Positions 44,185 through 52,402 of a stretch of DNA of 64,000 nt are shown piece by piece. The first letter of the stretch is position 1; each line of letters starts with the position of its first letter. The translations under genes were made by a program, and so were the position numbers. The stretch is from CBDBZX01 sp965213645 (lineage in GTDB: Bacteria; Deinococcota; Deinococci; Deinococcales; Trueperaceae), in NCBI GenBank assembly GCA_965213645.1, contig CBDBZX010000004.1:124001-188000 (forward strand), in the 5' to 3' direction. A model generated the notes under the pieces. It searched no databases and was not told where the DNA came from. It saw nothing but the letters and a program-made list of their open reading frames with translations.

Positions 44185-45435
44185 GTGACCCAAGGTCTTA
44201 AACTCATTCTTTTAGGCGCGGGCAACCGGGGAGACGTCTACGCGGCACTCGCGGCGCGCCACGGAGCGGAAATCGTCGCTCTAGCTGAACCTAAGGCGGA
44301 GGCCCTAAACCGCTTCGCCCAACGCTACGCGCTAAGCGCAAATGCCACCTTCACAGATTGGCGCGACCTCATCCAGCACGCGCCCTCCGCCGACGCCGTC
44401 ATCATCGCGACACCCGACCGTGAACACGTCGCGCCAGCGGTGGCGTTCGCTGAGCGGGGCTATCACCTGCTCTTGGAAAAACCGATGGCTCCGAGCAAAG
44501 CGGGGTGTTTTGAAGTCGCCGAAGCCGTAGCGCGTTCGGGCGTTATGTTGGCCGTCGGTCATGTGCTGCGCTACACCCCTTATACAAAGGCGCTCAAAAA
44601 GTTGCTTGACGAGGGGGCAATAGGCGAGCTTATCTCGGCGCAGCACCTAGAGCCCGTCGGCTATTGGCATCAGGCGCATTCTTACGTGCGCGGCAATTGG
44701 CGAAGCGAAGCGACCTCTTCGCCGATGCTGCTCGCCAAGTCGTGCCACGACCTCGACTGGCTCCGCTACCTCATCGGCGAGCCGTGCAAGGCGGTCAGCT
44801 CGTTTGGCTCCTTGATGCACTTTCGCCGAGAGAACAAGCCTGCGCAAGCGGGCAGCGCGACCCGCTGCTTGGACTGTACTTACGAGCCTGAATGCCCCTA
44901 CTCCGCGAAACGCCTTTACTTAGGATTAGCCGCGCGTGGCGAGACGGGGATGCCCCTTCGCGCGGTGACGCTCGAGACCTCACTCGCGGGCGTCGAGCGG
45001 GCACTCGCCGAGGGTCCTTACGGACGCTGCGTTTACGAATGCGACAACGACGTGGTGGACCATCAAGTCGTCAATATGGAATTCGCGAGCGGCAAGACCG
45101 CCTCGTTTACGATGACGGCCTTTACGGTGCCTCGCCCTCGAGTCACCCGCCTATTCGGTACGCGCGGCGAGATATTGGGTGACGGGCGCAAAGTTACTAT
45201 CACCGACTTTTTAACTGAACGAACTCAGGTTATCGACACCTCAGCAGGAATTGAGGCGTCCTTGCTCGAGGGGCACGGCGGCGGGGACGACGGGCTTACC
45301 GCCGCTTTTTTGCGGGCTGTTGCGGAAGATAACCCGAGCTATTTGCTTTCTGGCATTGAGGAGACCTTAGAGTCTCACCTCATGGTCTTCGCAGCGGAGC
45401 GTTCGCGCTTGGAGGGTCGCGTGGTGAGGTTGTAG
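44185..45435 (+). CDS. Gfo/Idh/MocA family oxidoreductase with Cys cluster
   Basis: A 416-residue NAD(P)-dependent oxidoreductase. The Rossmann part is LKLILLGAGNRGDVYAALAA, then VIIATPDREHVAPAVAFAER and HLLLEKPMAPSKAG with the EKP Lys. The C-terminal part has AVGHVLRYTPYTKALKKLL, SSPMLLAKSCHDLDWLRYLI and an insert with Cys residues spaced C-x2-C-x5-C (RCLDCTYEPECPYSAKRLYL, about residues 231-250) that could bind a metal. This insert is typical of one subgroup of uncharacterised family members. The start is a GTG overlapped by a 4-codon mini-frame (ATG at 44174) that has the better ribosome site. Confidence 0.87.
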   Translation: MTQGLKLILLGAGNRGDVYAALAARHGAEIVALAEPKAEALNRFAQRYALSANATFTDWRDLIQHAPSADAVIIATPDREHVAPAVAFAERGYHLLLEKPMAPSKAGCFEVAEAVARSGVMLAVGHVLRYTPYTKALKKLLDEGAIGELISAQHLEPVGYWHQAHSYVRGNWRSEATSSPMLLAKSCHDLDWLRYLIGEPCKAVSSFGSLMHFRRENKPAQAGSATRCLDCTYEPECPYSAKRLYLGLAARGETGMPLRAVTLETSLAGVERALAEGPYGRCVYECDNDVVDHQVVNMEFASGKTASFTMTAFTVPRPRVTRLFGTRGEILGDGRKVTITDFLTERTQVIDTSAGIEASLLEGHGGGDDGLTAAFLRAVAEDNPSYLLSGIEETLESHLMVFAAERSRLEGRVVRL

Positions 45436-45483
45436 AGACTTCACAGCGGTAGTCTCCACAATTAGCTGAGAAGTCGTCAGTTT

Positions 45484-45700
45484 ACTGAGTACGCTGTTAG
45501 TTAAGTTCTACAACGCTGTTGTCACCCTGAGCTTGTCGAAGGGTCTCGTTTGGCAATAGCCAAAACTTTGTAACTTGAAATCTCTGCTAGAGGAGTCGGC
45601 AACGGCAGAGATTCTTCGACTCCACGGAGCCTGCCCTGATGAGGGTTCCGCTCAGAATGACATGACTTATTGTCTATTTAACGCTGTACTGAGACTACCT
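45484..45700 (+). repeat. Dispersed MITE-like intergenic repeat, copy E
   Basis: Occupies most of the 370-bp gap before the MFS gene. Starts GAGTACGCTGTTAGTTAAG, has TTGTCACCCTGAGCTTGTCG and AAGGGTCTCG, then GAGATTCTTCGACTCC, GCTCAGAATGACATGAC, and ends TTTAACGCTGTACTGAG, whose inverse (CTCAGTACAGCGTTAAA) resembles the start. Confidence 0.85.
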
Positions 45701-45806
45701 TTTTAAACGCATGTACTAAATAACGCCTTAACCAGTGAGCGCGTCTATGACCAGATGCCATCCCGCTAGGCTTCGCCTGAGACCTGCTGTGCTAAGCTAC
45801 CTCCCC

Positions 45807-47042
45807 ATGCCTACACGCTTTCTCGTCTTTCTCGCCTTCTTACCCGCGTACTTCTTGTCCTATTTCCTGCGCTCGACCAACGCCGTTATCGCCGAGGACT
45901 TAATTCGCGACCTCTCGCTCACCGCCTCGCAGCTCGGGCTGATGACAAGCCTCTTCTTCGCCGCCTTTGCCGCCGCGCAACTTCCCGTCGGCTCCCTTTT
46001 AGACCGCTACGGCGCGAGGTGGGTCACGCCGCTCTTGATGCTGTCCGCCGTTTTGGGCAGTCTTCTGTTCGGGCTCGGACAGTCGTTTGTGACGCTAGCC
46101 GTAGGTAGAGCGCTCATCGGCTTGGGGGTCGCAGGCATTCTCATGGGGGCGCTCAAGTCGTTTAGCGGCTGGTTTTCGTCCCCCAGCTTTGCGCGGGTCT
46201 CGAGCCTCTACCTCTCGCTGGGCTCACTGGGCGCACTCAGCGCCGCTACCCCGCTCGCGCTGCTCAGTGAGACCTTTGGTTGGCGCAGCGTCTTCTTCGG
46301 CGGCGCGGGGGTCGCCTTACTGAGCGCAGCGCTCATCCCACTTTTCGGGCGCGACGCCCCTGAGGTGGCGACCTCAGAAGGTGAGCAAGGCGGCTTCGCC
46401 GACATCTTTCGCAGCGTGCAGTTTTGGCGCGTCGCGTGCTTAAACTTCGCACTCGTCGGCAGCCTGTTCGCTTACCAGAGCCTTTGGGCCGGACCGTTTG
46501 TAAGCGATGTGCTGGGGTTTAGTAGCGTCGCGGTGGGCAATCTGCTGCTGGTGCTGAGCGGCGGCATCACGGTGGGTTATATCGTTGCGGGCTTTTTAGG
46601 GGAGCGTTTCGGCTTAGAACGTGTGCTCGCTACGGCAGCGGCTATTTTTACGCTGACGCACTTAGGGCTCATCCTCTTCAGCGACGCCTGGCCTCGCTGG
46701 AGCCTGAGCGTACTCTTCGCGACCTTCAGCGTCTCGTCCGCCTTCGCCGTGCTGATGTTCGCGCAGGTCCGGGCGATTTTCCCCCTGCACCTTACAGGCC
46801 GCGCGGTCACGGCGGTCAACCTCTTCGGCATCGGCGGGAGCGCCTTGTTGCAGTGGGGTTTGGGGCTGCTCATTGAAGCAGTTGCGGGCACGCAGTCAGG
46901 ACCTTTTCCACCCGCTGCTTACCGCGCCGCGTTCACCTTCACCGGGGCCCTGTCTTGCGCCGCGCTGCTCTTTTACCTGCCGCTCGTCAGTCAAAGTGAG
47001 CCGGAACAAGATATTCCAACTCGAGCCAACGACGAACAGTGA
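45807..47042 (+). CDS. Major facilitator superfamily transporter
   Basis: A 411-residue membrane protein with about 12 hydrophobic segments. It begins MPTRFLVFLAFLPAYFLSYF and has the MFS loop motif LPVGSLLDRYGARWVTPLLM between helices 2 and 3, and the mirrored GYIVAGFLGERFGLERVL in the second half. Many members of this subgroup carry organic anions (nitrate/nitrite, hexuronate, oxalate types); the substrate is unknown. The frame is open from 45735, but the first 24 residues lack membrane character, so the ATG at 45807 is preferred. purM follows 16 bp later. Confidence 0.88.
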   Translation: MPTRFLVFLAFLPAYFLSYFLRSTNAVIAEDLIRDLSLTASQLGLMTSLFFAAFAAAQLPVGSLLDRYGARWVTPLLMLSAVLGSLLFGLGQSFVTLAVGRALIGLGVAGILMGALKSFSGWFSSPSFARVSSLYLSLGSLGALSAATPLALLSETFGWRSVFFGGAGVALLSAALIPLFGRDAPEVATSEGEQGGFADIFRSVQFWRVACLNFALVGSLFAYQSLWAGPFVSDVLGFSSVAVGNLLLVLSGGITVGYIVAGFLGERFGLERVLATAAAIFTLTHLGLILFSDAWPRWSLSVLFATFSVSSAFAVLMFAQVRAIFPLHLTGRAVTAVNLFGIGGSALLQWGLGLLIEAVAGTQSGPFPPAAYRAAFTFTGALSCAALLFYLPLVSQSEPEQDIPTRANDEQ

Positions 47043-47058
47043 AGCGTAGAATCGGCCT

Positions 47059-48078
47059 ATGGCGAATCAAAAGACCAAAACGAGCGCGTATAAAGAAGCC
47101 GGGGTTGACTTAGCGGCGAGCGACCAGACGATGAAGCTCATCAAGGACGCCGTGAAGCGCACCTACACACCCAACGTCTTGGCGGGGCTTGGCGCGTTCG
47201 GCGGGCTCTACGACGCAAAGGGGCTTAAAGCGCTGAATAAACCCGTGCTCGTCGCCTCGACGGACGGCGTCGGCACGAAGACGAAAGTCGCGGCGGCGCT
47301 CGGTAAGACGCGCGGCTTGGGCTTCGACATCGTGCACCACTGCGTGAACGACATTTTGGTGCAAGGTGCTAAACCCCTCTTCTTTCTGGATTATGTGGCA
47401 GCCCAGAGGCTCGAGCCCCCGCTCATCGCTGAGCTAATCACCGGTATCGCCGAAGCGTGTGAAGCCCTCGGCGTGCCCCTTTTGGGCGGCGAAACAGCCG
47501 AGATGCCGGGCGTCTACGCGGCGGGTGAGTTCGATCTGGTCGGGACGATTGTCGGCGTGGTGGATAGAGAAAAGATTATTGACGGCGCGAAGGTCCAACC
47601 GGGCGACAAACTGCTCGCGCTCATGTCGGGCGGGTTGCAGACGAACGGCTTCAGCTTGGCGCGGCGGGCGCTATCAGGTAAGTTGCACGACACCTTCGAA
47701 CAGAGCACGGTAGGCGAAACGCTGCTCACCCCGCACCGCTCCTATCTGGAAAGCGTCACCCCTCTTTTAGAACGCAATTTAATACGCGGCATGGCGCACA
47801 TCACAGGCGGCGGTCTGCCGGGGAACGTGCCACGCATCTTACCGGACGGGCTCGGCGTCCAAATTGAAAGAGGTAGCTGGGATGTGCCGGAGATTTTTAG
47901 GCTGATTCAGCGAGAGGGTGAGGTGAGTGATGTGGAGATGTTAGACGTTTTCAATATGGGTGTTGGCTTCGTCCTTATCGTCTCACCGGAAGAGGTTGAA
48001 GAGGTTGAGCGTTTAGCGGCGGAACCGCTCTACCCTATCGGCGAGGTTGTAGAGGGAACTGGCGTAGCGTTTAGCTGA
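47059..48078 (+). CDS. purM: Phosphoribosylformylglycinamidine cyclo-ligase
   Basis: A 339-residue enzyme of purine synthesis (AIR synthetase), closing the imidazole ring of FGAM with ATP. AYKEAGVDLAASDQTMKLIK is the start motif, VLVASTDGVGTKTKVAAALG the ATP/substrate loop, and then HCVNDILVQGAKPLFFLDYV, LLGGETAEMPGVYAAGEFDL, MSGGLQTNGFSLARRAL and MAHITGGGLPGNVPRILPDG. Everything is in place. The usual SGLHSNG motif reads SGGLQTNG here. The 3' end overlaps the convergent acetyltransferase gene by 8 bp. Confidence 0.96.
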   Translation: MANQKTKTSAYKEAGVDLAASDQTMKLIKDAVKRTYTPNVLAGLGAFGGLYDAKGLKALNKPVLVASTDGVGTKTKVAAALGKTRGLGFDIVHHCVNDILVQGAKPLFFLDYVAAQRLEPPLIAELITGIAEACEALGVPLLGGETAEMPGVYAAGEFDLVGTIVGVVDREKIIDGAKVQPGDKLLALMSGGLQTNGFSLARRALSGKLHDTFEQSTVGETLLTPHRSYLESVTPLLERNLIRGMAHITGGGLPGNVPRILPDGLGVQIERGSWDVPEIFRLIQREGEVSDVEMLDVFNMGVGFVLIVSPEEVEEVERLAAEPLYPIGEVVEGTGVAFS

Positions 48079-48568
48079 GTTCAGACGCAGAGAGGCAGAA
48101 GTTCAACACCTCATCACCGTAGAGGTCAACGTCGCAAGGCGTCATACCGACCTTTTTAAGCACCGCTAATGATGCTGTATTCTCAGGCACCGCAGCCCCA
48201 TAGAGCGTTTTAGCCAGCCCTAACTGAAAGCCTTCAGCGAGACACGCCCGCGCCGCTTCCACTGCTAGACCGCGCCCCCATACCGCTTGGATGAGGCCGT
48301 AGCGGAGGTCGATGTAAGAGGTGTTGGGGACGAGCTCGAGCCCCCCATACCCCACGACCTCTTCATCTAAACGCAAGAGGTACGAGCCAAATCCGTGCAC
48401 GTCCCAATGTGTAATCCGGTTATGCAAATATGCTGTAATCATCGCTTCGGGATAAGGTTTTTCATGCGGCAAAAAGCGTGTTAGTAGTGGGTCAGAAAGG
48501 TAAGCGCGGAAGAAGTTCAAATCGTCAGAAGCAGGCTTACAGTAGTTCAAGCGTGGACTCTCAGGCAC
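48071..48568 (-). CDS. GNAT-family N-acetyltransferase (RimJ-like)
   Basis: About 165 residues with the GNAT fold: LNYCKPASDDLNFFRAYLSD at the start, EEVVGYGGLELVPNTSYIDL, YGLIQAVWGRGLAVEAARAC (motif A, CoA binding, with the R/Q-x-x-G-x-G/A pattern as WGRGLA) and YGAAVPENTASLAVLKKVGM. It is of the RimJ/RimL-like type acting on amines or protein N-termini; substrate unknown. The frame opens at 48631 inside iscS; the GTG at 48568, 1 bp after the iscS stop, gives a family-sized product and is preferred. Confidence 0.82.
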   Translation of the reverse strand: MPESPRLNYCKPASDDLNFFRAYLSDPLLTRFLPHEKPYPEAMITAYLHNRITHWDVHGFGSYLLRLDEEVVGYGGLELVPNTSYIDLRYGLIQAVWGRGLAVEAARACLAEGFQLGLAKTLYGAAVPENTASLAVLKKVGMTPCDVDLYGDEVLNFCLSASELS

Positions 48569-48569
48569 G

Positions 48570-49706
48570 TTAAGCCACAAAGAGCCGCGCCCGCCCCGCG
48601 ACCTTTGCGAAGGCGTCGGCGGTGTAGTCAAGCATCTCGCTTGTCAAACCACGTCCAAGCGAAAAGCGCACGCTCGCCTTAGCCTGAGCGTAAGGGAGCC
48701 CCATCGCTAAAAGTACGTGGCTAGGCTCTAAAGTTCCAGCAGCGCAGGCCGAGCCCGAACTCGCCGCAACGCCCAAGCTGTCTAATCCCATCAAAAGCGC
48801 CTCGCCATCTGCGCCCGCCACGCTGACATTGAGGTGTTTCGGACCTCTTGGTGCGTGCGCGGCGTTGAGCGATACACCCTCGATTTGGAGGAGGTCACGC
48901 TCGAGCCTATCCCTCATCTTCCCTATGATTTCTCTGTCTTCTTCTAAACGCATCCGCACGAGTTCCGCCGCTTCGCCCATCCCGACGATTGCAGGCACGT
49001 TGAGCGTCCCCGCCCGCAGTCCGCGCTCCTGCTCACCACCTAAAAGGAAGGGGGGAAGCTCGAGGCCGCCTCTCACATAGAGCACCCCGACCCCTTTTGG
49101 CCCATAAGCTTTGTGCCCAGAAACCGCGAGTATGTCCGCGCCCAAGGTTTGCGCGTTTAGCTCGAGCGTGCCAAACGCCTGCACCGCGTCGCAAAAAAGC
49201 AGGGCTCCTGCGTCATGAACAATCTTGCTAACTGCGGGAATATCGGTGATGACGCCCGTTTCGTTGTTCACAAGCATCAGCGCGACGAGGGCAGTGTCGG
49301 GGCGAAGCGCGTGTTGAACGGCGTCAGGGGCGATTTCGCCTCGCTCGTTTGGCTTCAGGTAGGTGACAGGGTGACCTTGCTGCTCCAAGTATTTGCACGT
49401 TGTCAGCACCGCCGAGTGCTCCAACGCGCTCGTGATGATGTGCTGTTTGGGGTAGAGGTGCGCTACCGAACGGAGCGCGTGGTTGTCCGCCTCAGTTGCG
49501 CCCGAGGTGAAGATCAGTTCTTTGGACTCTGCGCCGAGCACCTCAGCGACCTCTTCACGCGCCGTCTCCACCGCCCGCCGTGCTCGCTGCCCGTAGCCGT
49601 GCAAGCTGGACGGGTTGGCGAAGTCGTCACGTAGAGCGCTTAGCATTACTTCTAAGACTTGGGGGTCTATAGGCGTTGTGGCGGCGTAGTCGAGATAAAC
49701 ATTCAC
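48570..49706 (-). CDS. iscS: Cysteine desulfurase (IscS/NifS type)
   Basis: A 378-residue PLP enzyme that removes sulfur from cysteine for Fe-S cluster and thio-cofactor assembly. MNVYLDYAATTPIDPQVLEV is the family start, with FTSGATEADNHALRSVAH, ALEHSAVLTTCKYLEQQ, LVNNETGVITDI, VSGHKAYGPKGVGVLYVRGG (PLP-binding Lys in SGHK) and SSGSACAAGTLEPSHVLLAM (catalytic Cys in a flexible loop). AAGAGGT about 8 nt before the GTG at 49706 decides the start; a TTG at 49712 is also possible. It follows the IscR-like gene on the same strand, but two repeat copies lie between them. Confidence 0.93.
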   Translation of the reverse strand: MNVYLDYAATTPIDPQVLEVMLSALRDDFANPSSLHGYGQRARRAVETAREEVAEVLGAESKELIFTSGATEADNHALRSVAHLYPKQHIITSALEHSAVLTTCKYLEQQGHPVTYLKPNERGEIAPDAVQHALRPDTALVALMLVNNETGVITDIPAVSKIVHDAGALLFCDAVQAFGTLELNAQTLGADILAVSGHKAYGPKGVGVLYVRGGLELPPFLLGGEQERGLRAGTLNVPAIVGMGEAAELVRMRLEEDREIIGKMRDRLERDLLQIEGVSLNAAHAPRGPKHLNVSVAGADGEALLMGLDSLGVAASSGSACAAGTLEPSHVLLAMGLPYAQAKASVRFSLGRGLTSEMLDYTADAFAKVAGRARLFVA

Positions 49707-49799
49707 GAACAAAACCTCTTTATCAAACTAGGGCAAGTTGCAACCTTTTGCTCTATCAACACTGGCTATGAATGCTCACTTAGAACAGCGTCAACTAAA

Positions 49800-50068
49800 A
49801 AACCAGTCATGTCATTCTGAACGTAGTGAAGAATCTCTGACCTTGCCGACTCCTCTAGCAGAGATTGCAAGGCGAGACCCTTCGACAACCGGGCTCCGCC
49901 TAACTTCGTGACCAGGGTGACACACTACCCCTGTTGTCATTCTGTTCACGAAGTCGGGCAAAGCCTTGCGAAACAAAGTGAAGTCGAAGAATCTCTGCCC
50001 TTGCCGCCGCCTCTAGCGGAGATTGAAAGGCGAGACCCTTCGCATTCACCTAGGATGACAGTGTTGCA
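49800..50068 (-). repeat. Dispersed MITE-like repeat, copies F1 and F2 in tandem, reversed
   Basis: Two head-to-tail copies in minus orientation between iscR-like and iscS. Each has the inverse blocks GTCATTCTG(A/T), GAAGAATCTCTG, then GCGAGACCCTTCG and a form of GGGTGACA or GGATGACAG. They leave no visible gene or promoter in the 390-bp gap. Confidence 0.78.
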
Positions 50069-50101
50069 AAACAGCGTATTTAGGAGCGAATTCAGATGCG
50101 T

Positions 50102-50548
50102 TTAGTTTGCGCCTGCAAACTGCTCGGGCAGGGACTCGAGCTGCAACAACTGCCGCTCCGCCACAAGGTGAGCGAGTGTGGTTGTACCAAGGACACTCCG
50201 CACCGCCTCGTCCACGCGGTTCCACAGCGATTCTGTCGAGCAGTGCCCGGTGTGTTCGCAGGCGCTTTCGTCTTCGATGCAAGCCACGGGCGCGAGGCTG
50301 CCCTCCATCAGTTCAACGACCTCTAGGGCGGTAATCTCATTCATGGGCCGCGCCAAGCGGTAGCCGCCGTACGCGCCCCTGACCGACTCGACGATACCCG
50401 CGCGGCGCAGCACGGCGACGATCTGCTCCAAATAGTGCTGGCTGATGCTCTGCCGCTCCGCCACGACCTTGAGGCTCGTTGGCGCGTCGCTCAAGGCGAT
50501 TTCGACGAGCGCCCGCATTCCATACTGTGCTCTGGTGGATACCCACAT
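50102..50548 (-). CDS. Rrf2-family regulator, IscR-like
   Basis: A 148-residue winged-helix regulator. STRAQYGMRALVEIALSDAP is the Rrf2 start; SISQHYLEQIVAVLRRAGIV with ESVRGAYGGYRLARP is the winged helix including the dimer-type GxxGGYRLA. Three Cys in PVACIEDESACEHTGHC (C-x6-C-x5-C) can hold a [2Fe-2S] cluster; IscR of E. coli has C-x5-C-x5-C. The adjacent iscS supports a role as Fe-S biogenesis repressor. GGAGAG before the ATG and an upstream near-consensus promoter are present. Confidence 0.9.
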   Translation of the reverse strand: MWVSTRAQYGMRALVEIALSDAPTSLKVVAERQSISQHYLEQIVAVLRRAGIVESVRGAYGGYRLARPMNEITALEVVELMEGSLAPVACIEDESACEHTGHCSTESLWNRVDEAVRSVLGTTTLAHLVAERQLLQLESLPEQFAGAN

Positions 50549-50648
50549 ACCCTCTCCTCGCTTTTACCCTATCCGCAATATCTTGTCCACAACATCCTAC
50601 TCTAGCATCCTGTCCTCGAACCCGCTAATCTCGGGTAAACTGTAAGGG

Positions 50649-50677
50649 ATTATACGCTTTTGAACGCAGAGCGTCAA
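50649..50677 (-). promoter_or_regulatory. Near-consensus sigma-70 promoter of the IscR-like gene
   Basis: On the minus strand TTGACG, exactly 17 bp, then TATAAT. The start would fall near 50642, giving a leader of about 95 nt, in which IscR-type control could act. The -35 box touches the end of the upstream receiver gene. Confidence 0.85.
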
Positions 50678-51054
50678 GGAATAGGAACGATTCCGACTTG
50701 AGATTCGTTCAGGCGGCTTTTGACAAGCTCTAAGAGTTGACTGGGCCGAAACGGTTTGTGAAGGGAGGTGTTTTGCCGCATCTGCGCAACCTTCTTTTTA
50801 GGGCGGCGGCTCAGGAAGATGAGGGGGACAGAGGCCGTCTCGAGGGCGCTCCTCAGCACCTCGGCGGGAAAGGTGTCGCCGACTTTGGGCAGCGTTCGGT
50901 CCAGCACGATGAGGTCAGGGGCGTAGGTGCGGGCGAGCGCGACGCCTTCACTTGCCGAGGCAGCGATAAGTACGTCGTAACCCGCAGCGCGGAAGGTCTG
51001 CTCGAGCCGCGCCAACAAAAAACGCTCATCGTTAATGAAAAGCACCCGTGGCAT
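50674..51054 (-). CDS. Single-domain response regulator with altered acidic pocket
   Basis: A 126-residue receiver domain: MPRVLFINDERFLLARLEQ, PDLIVLDRTLPKVGDTFPAE with the phospho-accepting Asp in LDRTLP, VPLIFLSRRPKKKVAQM and LHKPFRPSQLLELVKSRL with the conserved KP. The acidic pocket normally reads DD or ED but is ND here, and the usual Thr/Ser switch is Ser in FLSRR. No output domain or kinase is adjacent. The end of the gene contains the iscR promoter -35 box. Confidence 0.85.
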   Translation of the reverse strand: MPRVLFINDERFLLARLEQTFRAAGYDVLIAASASEGVALARTYAPDLIVLDRTLPKVGDTFPAEVLRSALETASVPLIFLSRRPKKKVAQMRQNTSLHKPFRPSQLLELVKSRLNESQVGIVPIP

Positions 51055-51162
51055 GTCCCAATCTAACGCGGCAAAGGCGGGGCGTCTGTGCGCATTACCT
51101 CATGGGGAGATTGGAAAGTGCGGACATGTTCGCTAGACATGGTTTTGAGTAGCGTGTGGGCA

Positions 51163-51226
51163 GCTAGTCAGCATGTCAGCTAATCGGCTTGTCAGGTTTT
51201 CCTGAAGTGCTGACTGGCTGACTAGT
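51163..51226. repeat. Imperfect inverted repeat of TAGTCAGC units
   Basis: CTAGTCAGCATGTCAGC and the inverse family GCTGACTGGCTGACTAG face each other between the peptidase stop and the receiver gene. It may end the peptidase transcript; no T run. Confidence 0.45.
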
Positions 51227-51233
51227 TGAATTG

Positions 51234-52385
51234 CTATTCCAAATACCCCAGTGGGTCCGCCGCATAACCGTTGAAGCGCAGTTCAAGGTGCAAGTGCGGC
51301 CCCGTAGATGCGCCCGTACTGCCTACTTCACCCAGCGTATCCCCCTGCTGCACCCGCTGACCTCTTGACACCACCACGCGGCGCATATGGGCGTAGCGTG
51401 TCTGAGCCCCGTTCGGATGCTCGACGTAGACGGCGTATCCATACGACCCGAGCCAGCCCGCGCTCGTTACAATGCCACCTTGCACCGCGCGAATCGGCGT
51501 GCCAGAGGGTGCGGCGATATCCACGCCCGCGTGAAAGGTGTTGCCCCGAACCGAGATGTTTCTGCGTCCAAAGCGCGAACTGATGCGTCCTTGAACGGTT
51601 AGCGGCCAGAGGTAGGTCTGCGTAGGCGCTTCGAAGTTGCGCAAAAGCTGTGGGGCTCGGCTGACGAGTTGGAGGCTTTGCGCTTGGAGTTGGGCGCGGC
51701 GCTCGGTGATTGAGGTCGTGGTTAGATCAGAGGTTGAAGGGGTAGAGAGAGGTGCTGCACTCGAGGTCAATAGGGCTCGAGCCGGCAAAAACACCCGCTG
51801 ACCCGCCGCTAAGCTGGGGGCGTCCGTGAAACCGTTGAGCTTGATCAGCTCTTTAGGCGAGAGGCTGTACTCGAGCGCGAGCCCCAAGAGGTTCTGCCCC
51901 GCTTCCAAGGTCGTGAGCACGCCGCGCTGGGGCGCAATGACGAGCGTGCCACCAGGTAGTAAGGGCGCACCGGGCGTGAGGTCGGAATTGACCGCTTCTA
52001 AGGTCTCTACATCAAGGTCGTAGCGCGTCGCAATACTGCGCCAGGTCTCCCCCACTGTGACGGCGTGAACTCTAAACGAGGGAGGAAAGCCAGGAGCCCC
52101 CGCGCCAGGAAGCTGTAGGGTCTGCCCGACGCGAATGACCGTACTGCTTAAATTATTGAGTCGCATGAGGTCGGTGACGCTCGAGTTGTACCTCTGCGCC
52201 AGCCTAACCAACGTATCACCAGGCATGACAGTGTGCGTTTGCGCGGATGTGAAAGATACCAAAAAGAGGAGCAAGGAGCTTACAGTAAGCTCCTTGCTCC
52301 TCTTAAAAGTGGCAGTAATATTCAGAACGCTAGCCTTAGAGATAATTTTGCAACCTAGCCTCCCAAAGACAGGGCTAAACCACAA
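51234..52385 (-). CDS. LysM-repeat M23 (lysostaphin-type) peptidoglycan peptidase
   Basis: Up to 383 residues. After a signal-peptide-like segment ending SFTSAQ come three LysM modules (HTVMPGDTLVRLAQRYNSSV; HAVTVGETWRSIATRYDLDV; TLEAGQNLLGLALEYSLSPK) that bind peptidoglycan, a helical linker, and a C-terminal M23 domain with FHAGVDIAAPSGTPI, YAHMRR and STGPHLHLELRFNG, the zinc site intact. It cleaves or senses cell-wall cross-links, or activates amidases as EnvC does. The start is unclear: the only in-frame start ahead of the signal peptide is a TTG at 52385. The signal-peptide codons lie inside a perfect terminator hairpin. Confidence 0.85.
   Translation of the reverse strand: MWFSPVFGRLGCKIISKASVLNITATFKRSKELTVSSLLLFLVSFTSAQTHTVMPGDTLVRLAQRYNSSVTDLMRLNNLSSTVIRVGQTLQLPGAGAPGFPPSFRVHAVTVGETWRSIATRYDLDVETLEAVNSDLTPGAPLLPGGTLVIAPQRGVLTTLEAGQNLLGLALEYSLSPKELIKLNGFTDAPSLAAGQRVFLPARALLTSSAAPLSTPSTSDLTTTSITERRAQLQAQSLQLVSRAPQLLRNFEAPTQTYLWPLTVQGRISSRFGRRNISVRGNTFHAGVDIAAPSGTPIRAVQGGIVTSAGWLGSYGYAVYVEHPNGAQTRYAHMRRVVVSRGQRVQQGDTLGEVGSTGASTGPHLHLELRFNGYAADPLGYLE
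52259..52304 (-). terminator. Perfect 19-bp terminator hairpin after rho
   Basis: The arms at 52264-52282 and 52286-52304 (AAGAGGAGCAAGGAGCTTA and its exact inverse) have a 3-nt loop; on the minus strand T residues follow. It lies about 100 bp after the rho stop and within the first codons of the M23 peptidase gene. Confidence 0.88.
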
Positions 52386-52402
52386 TTACCTCAACGCTAG
52401 CA

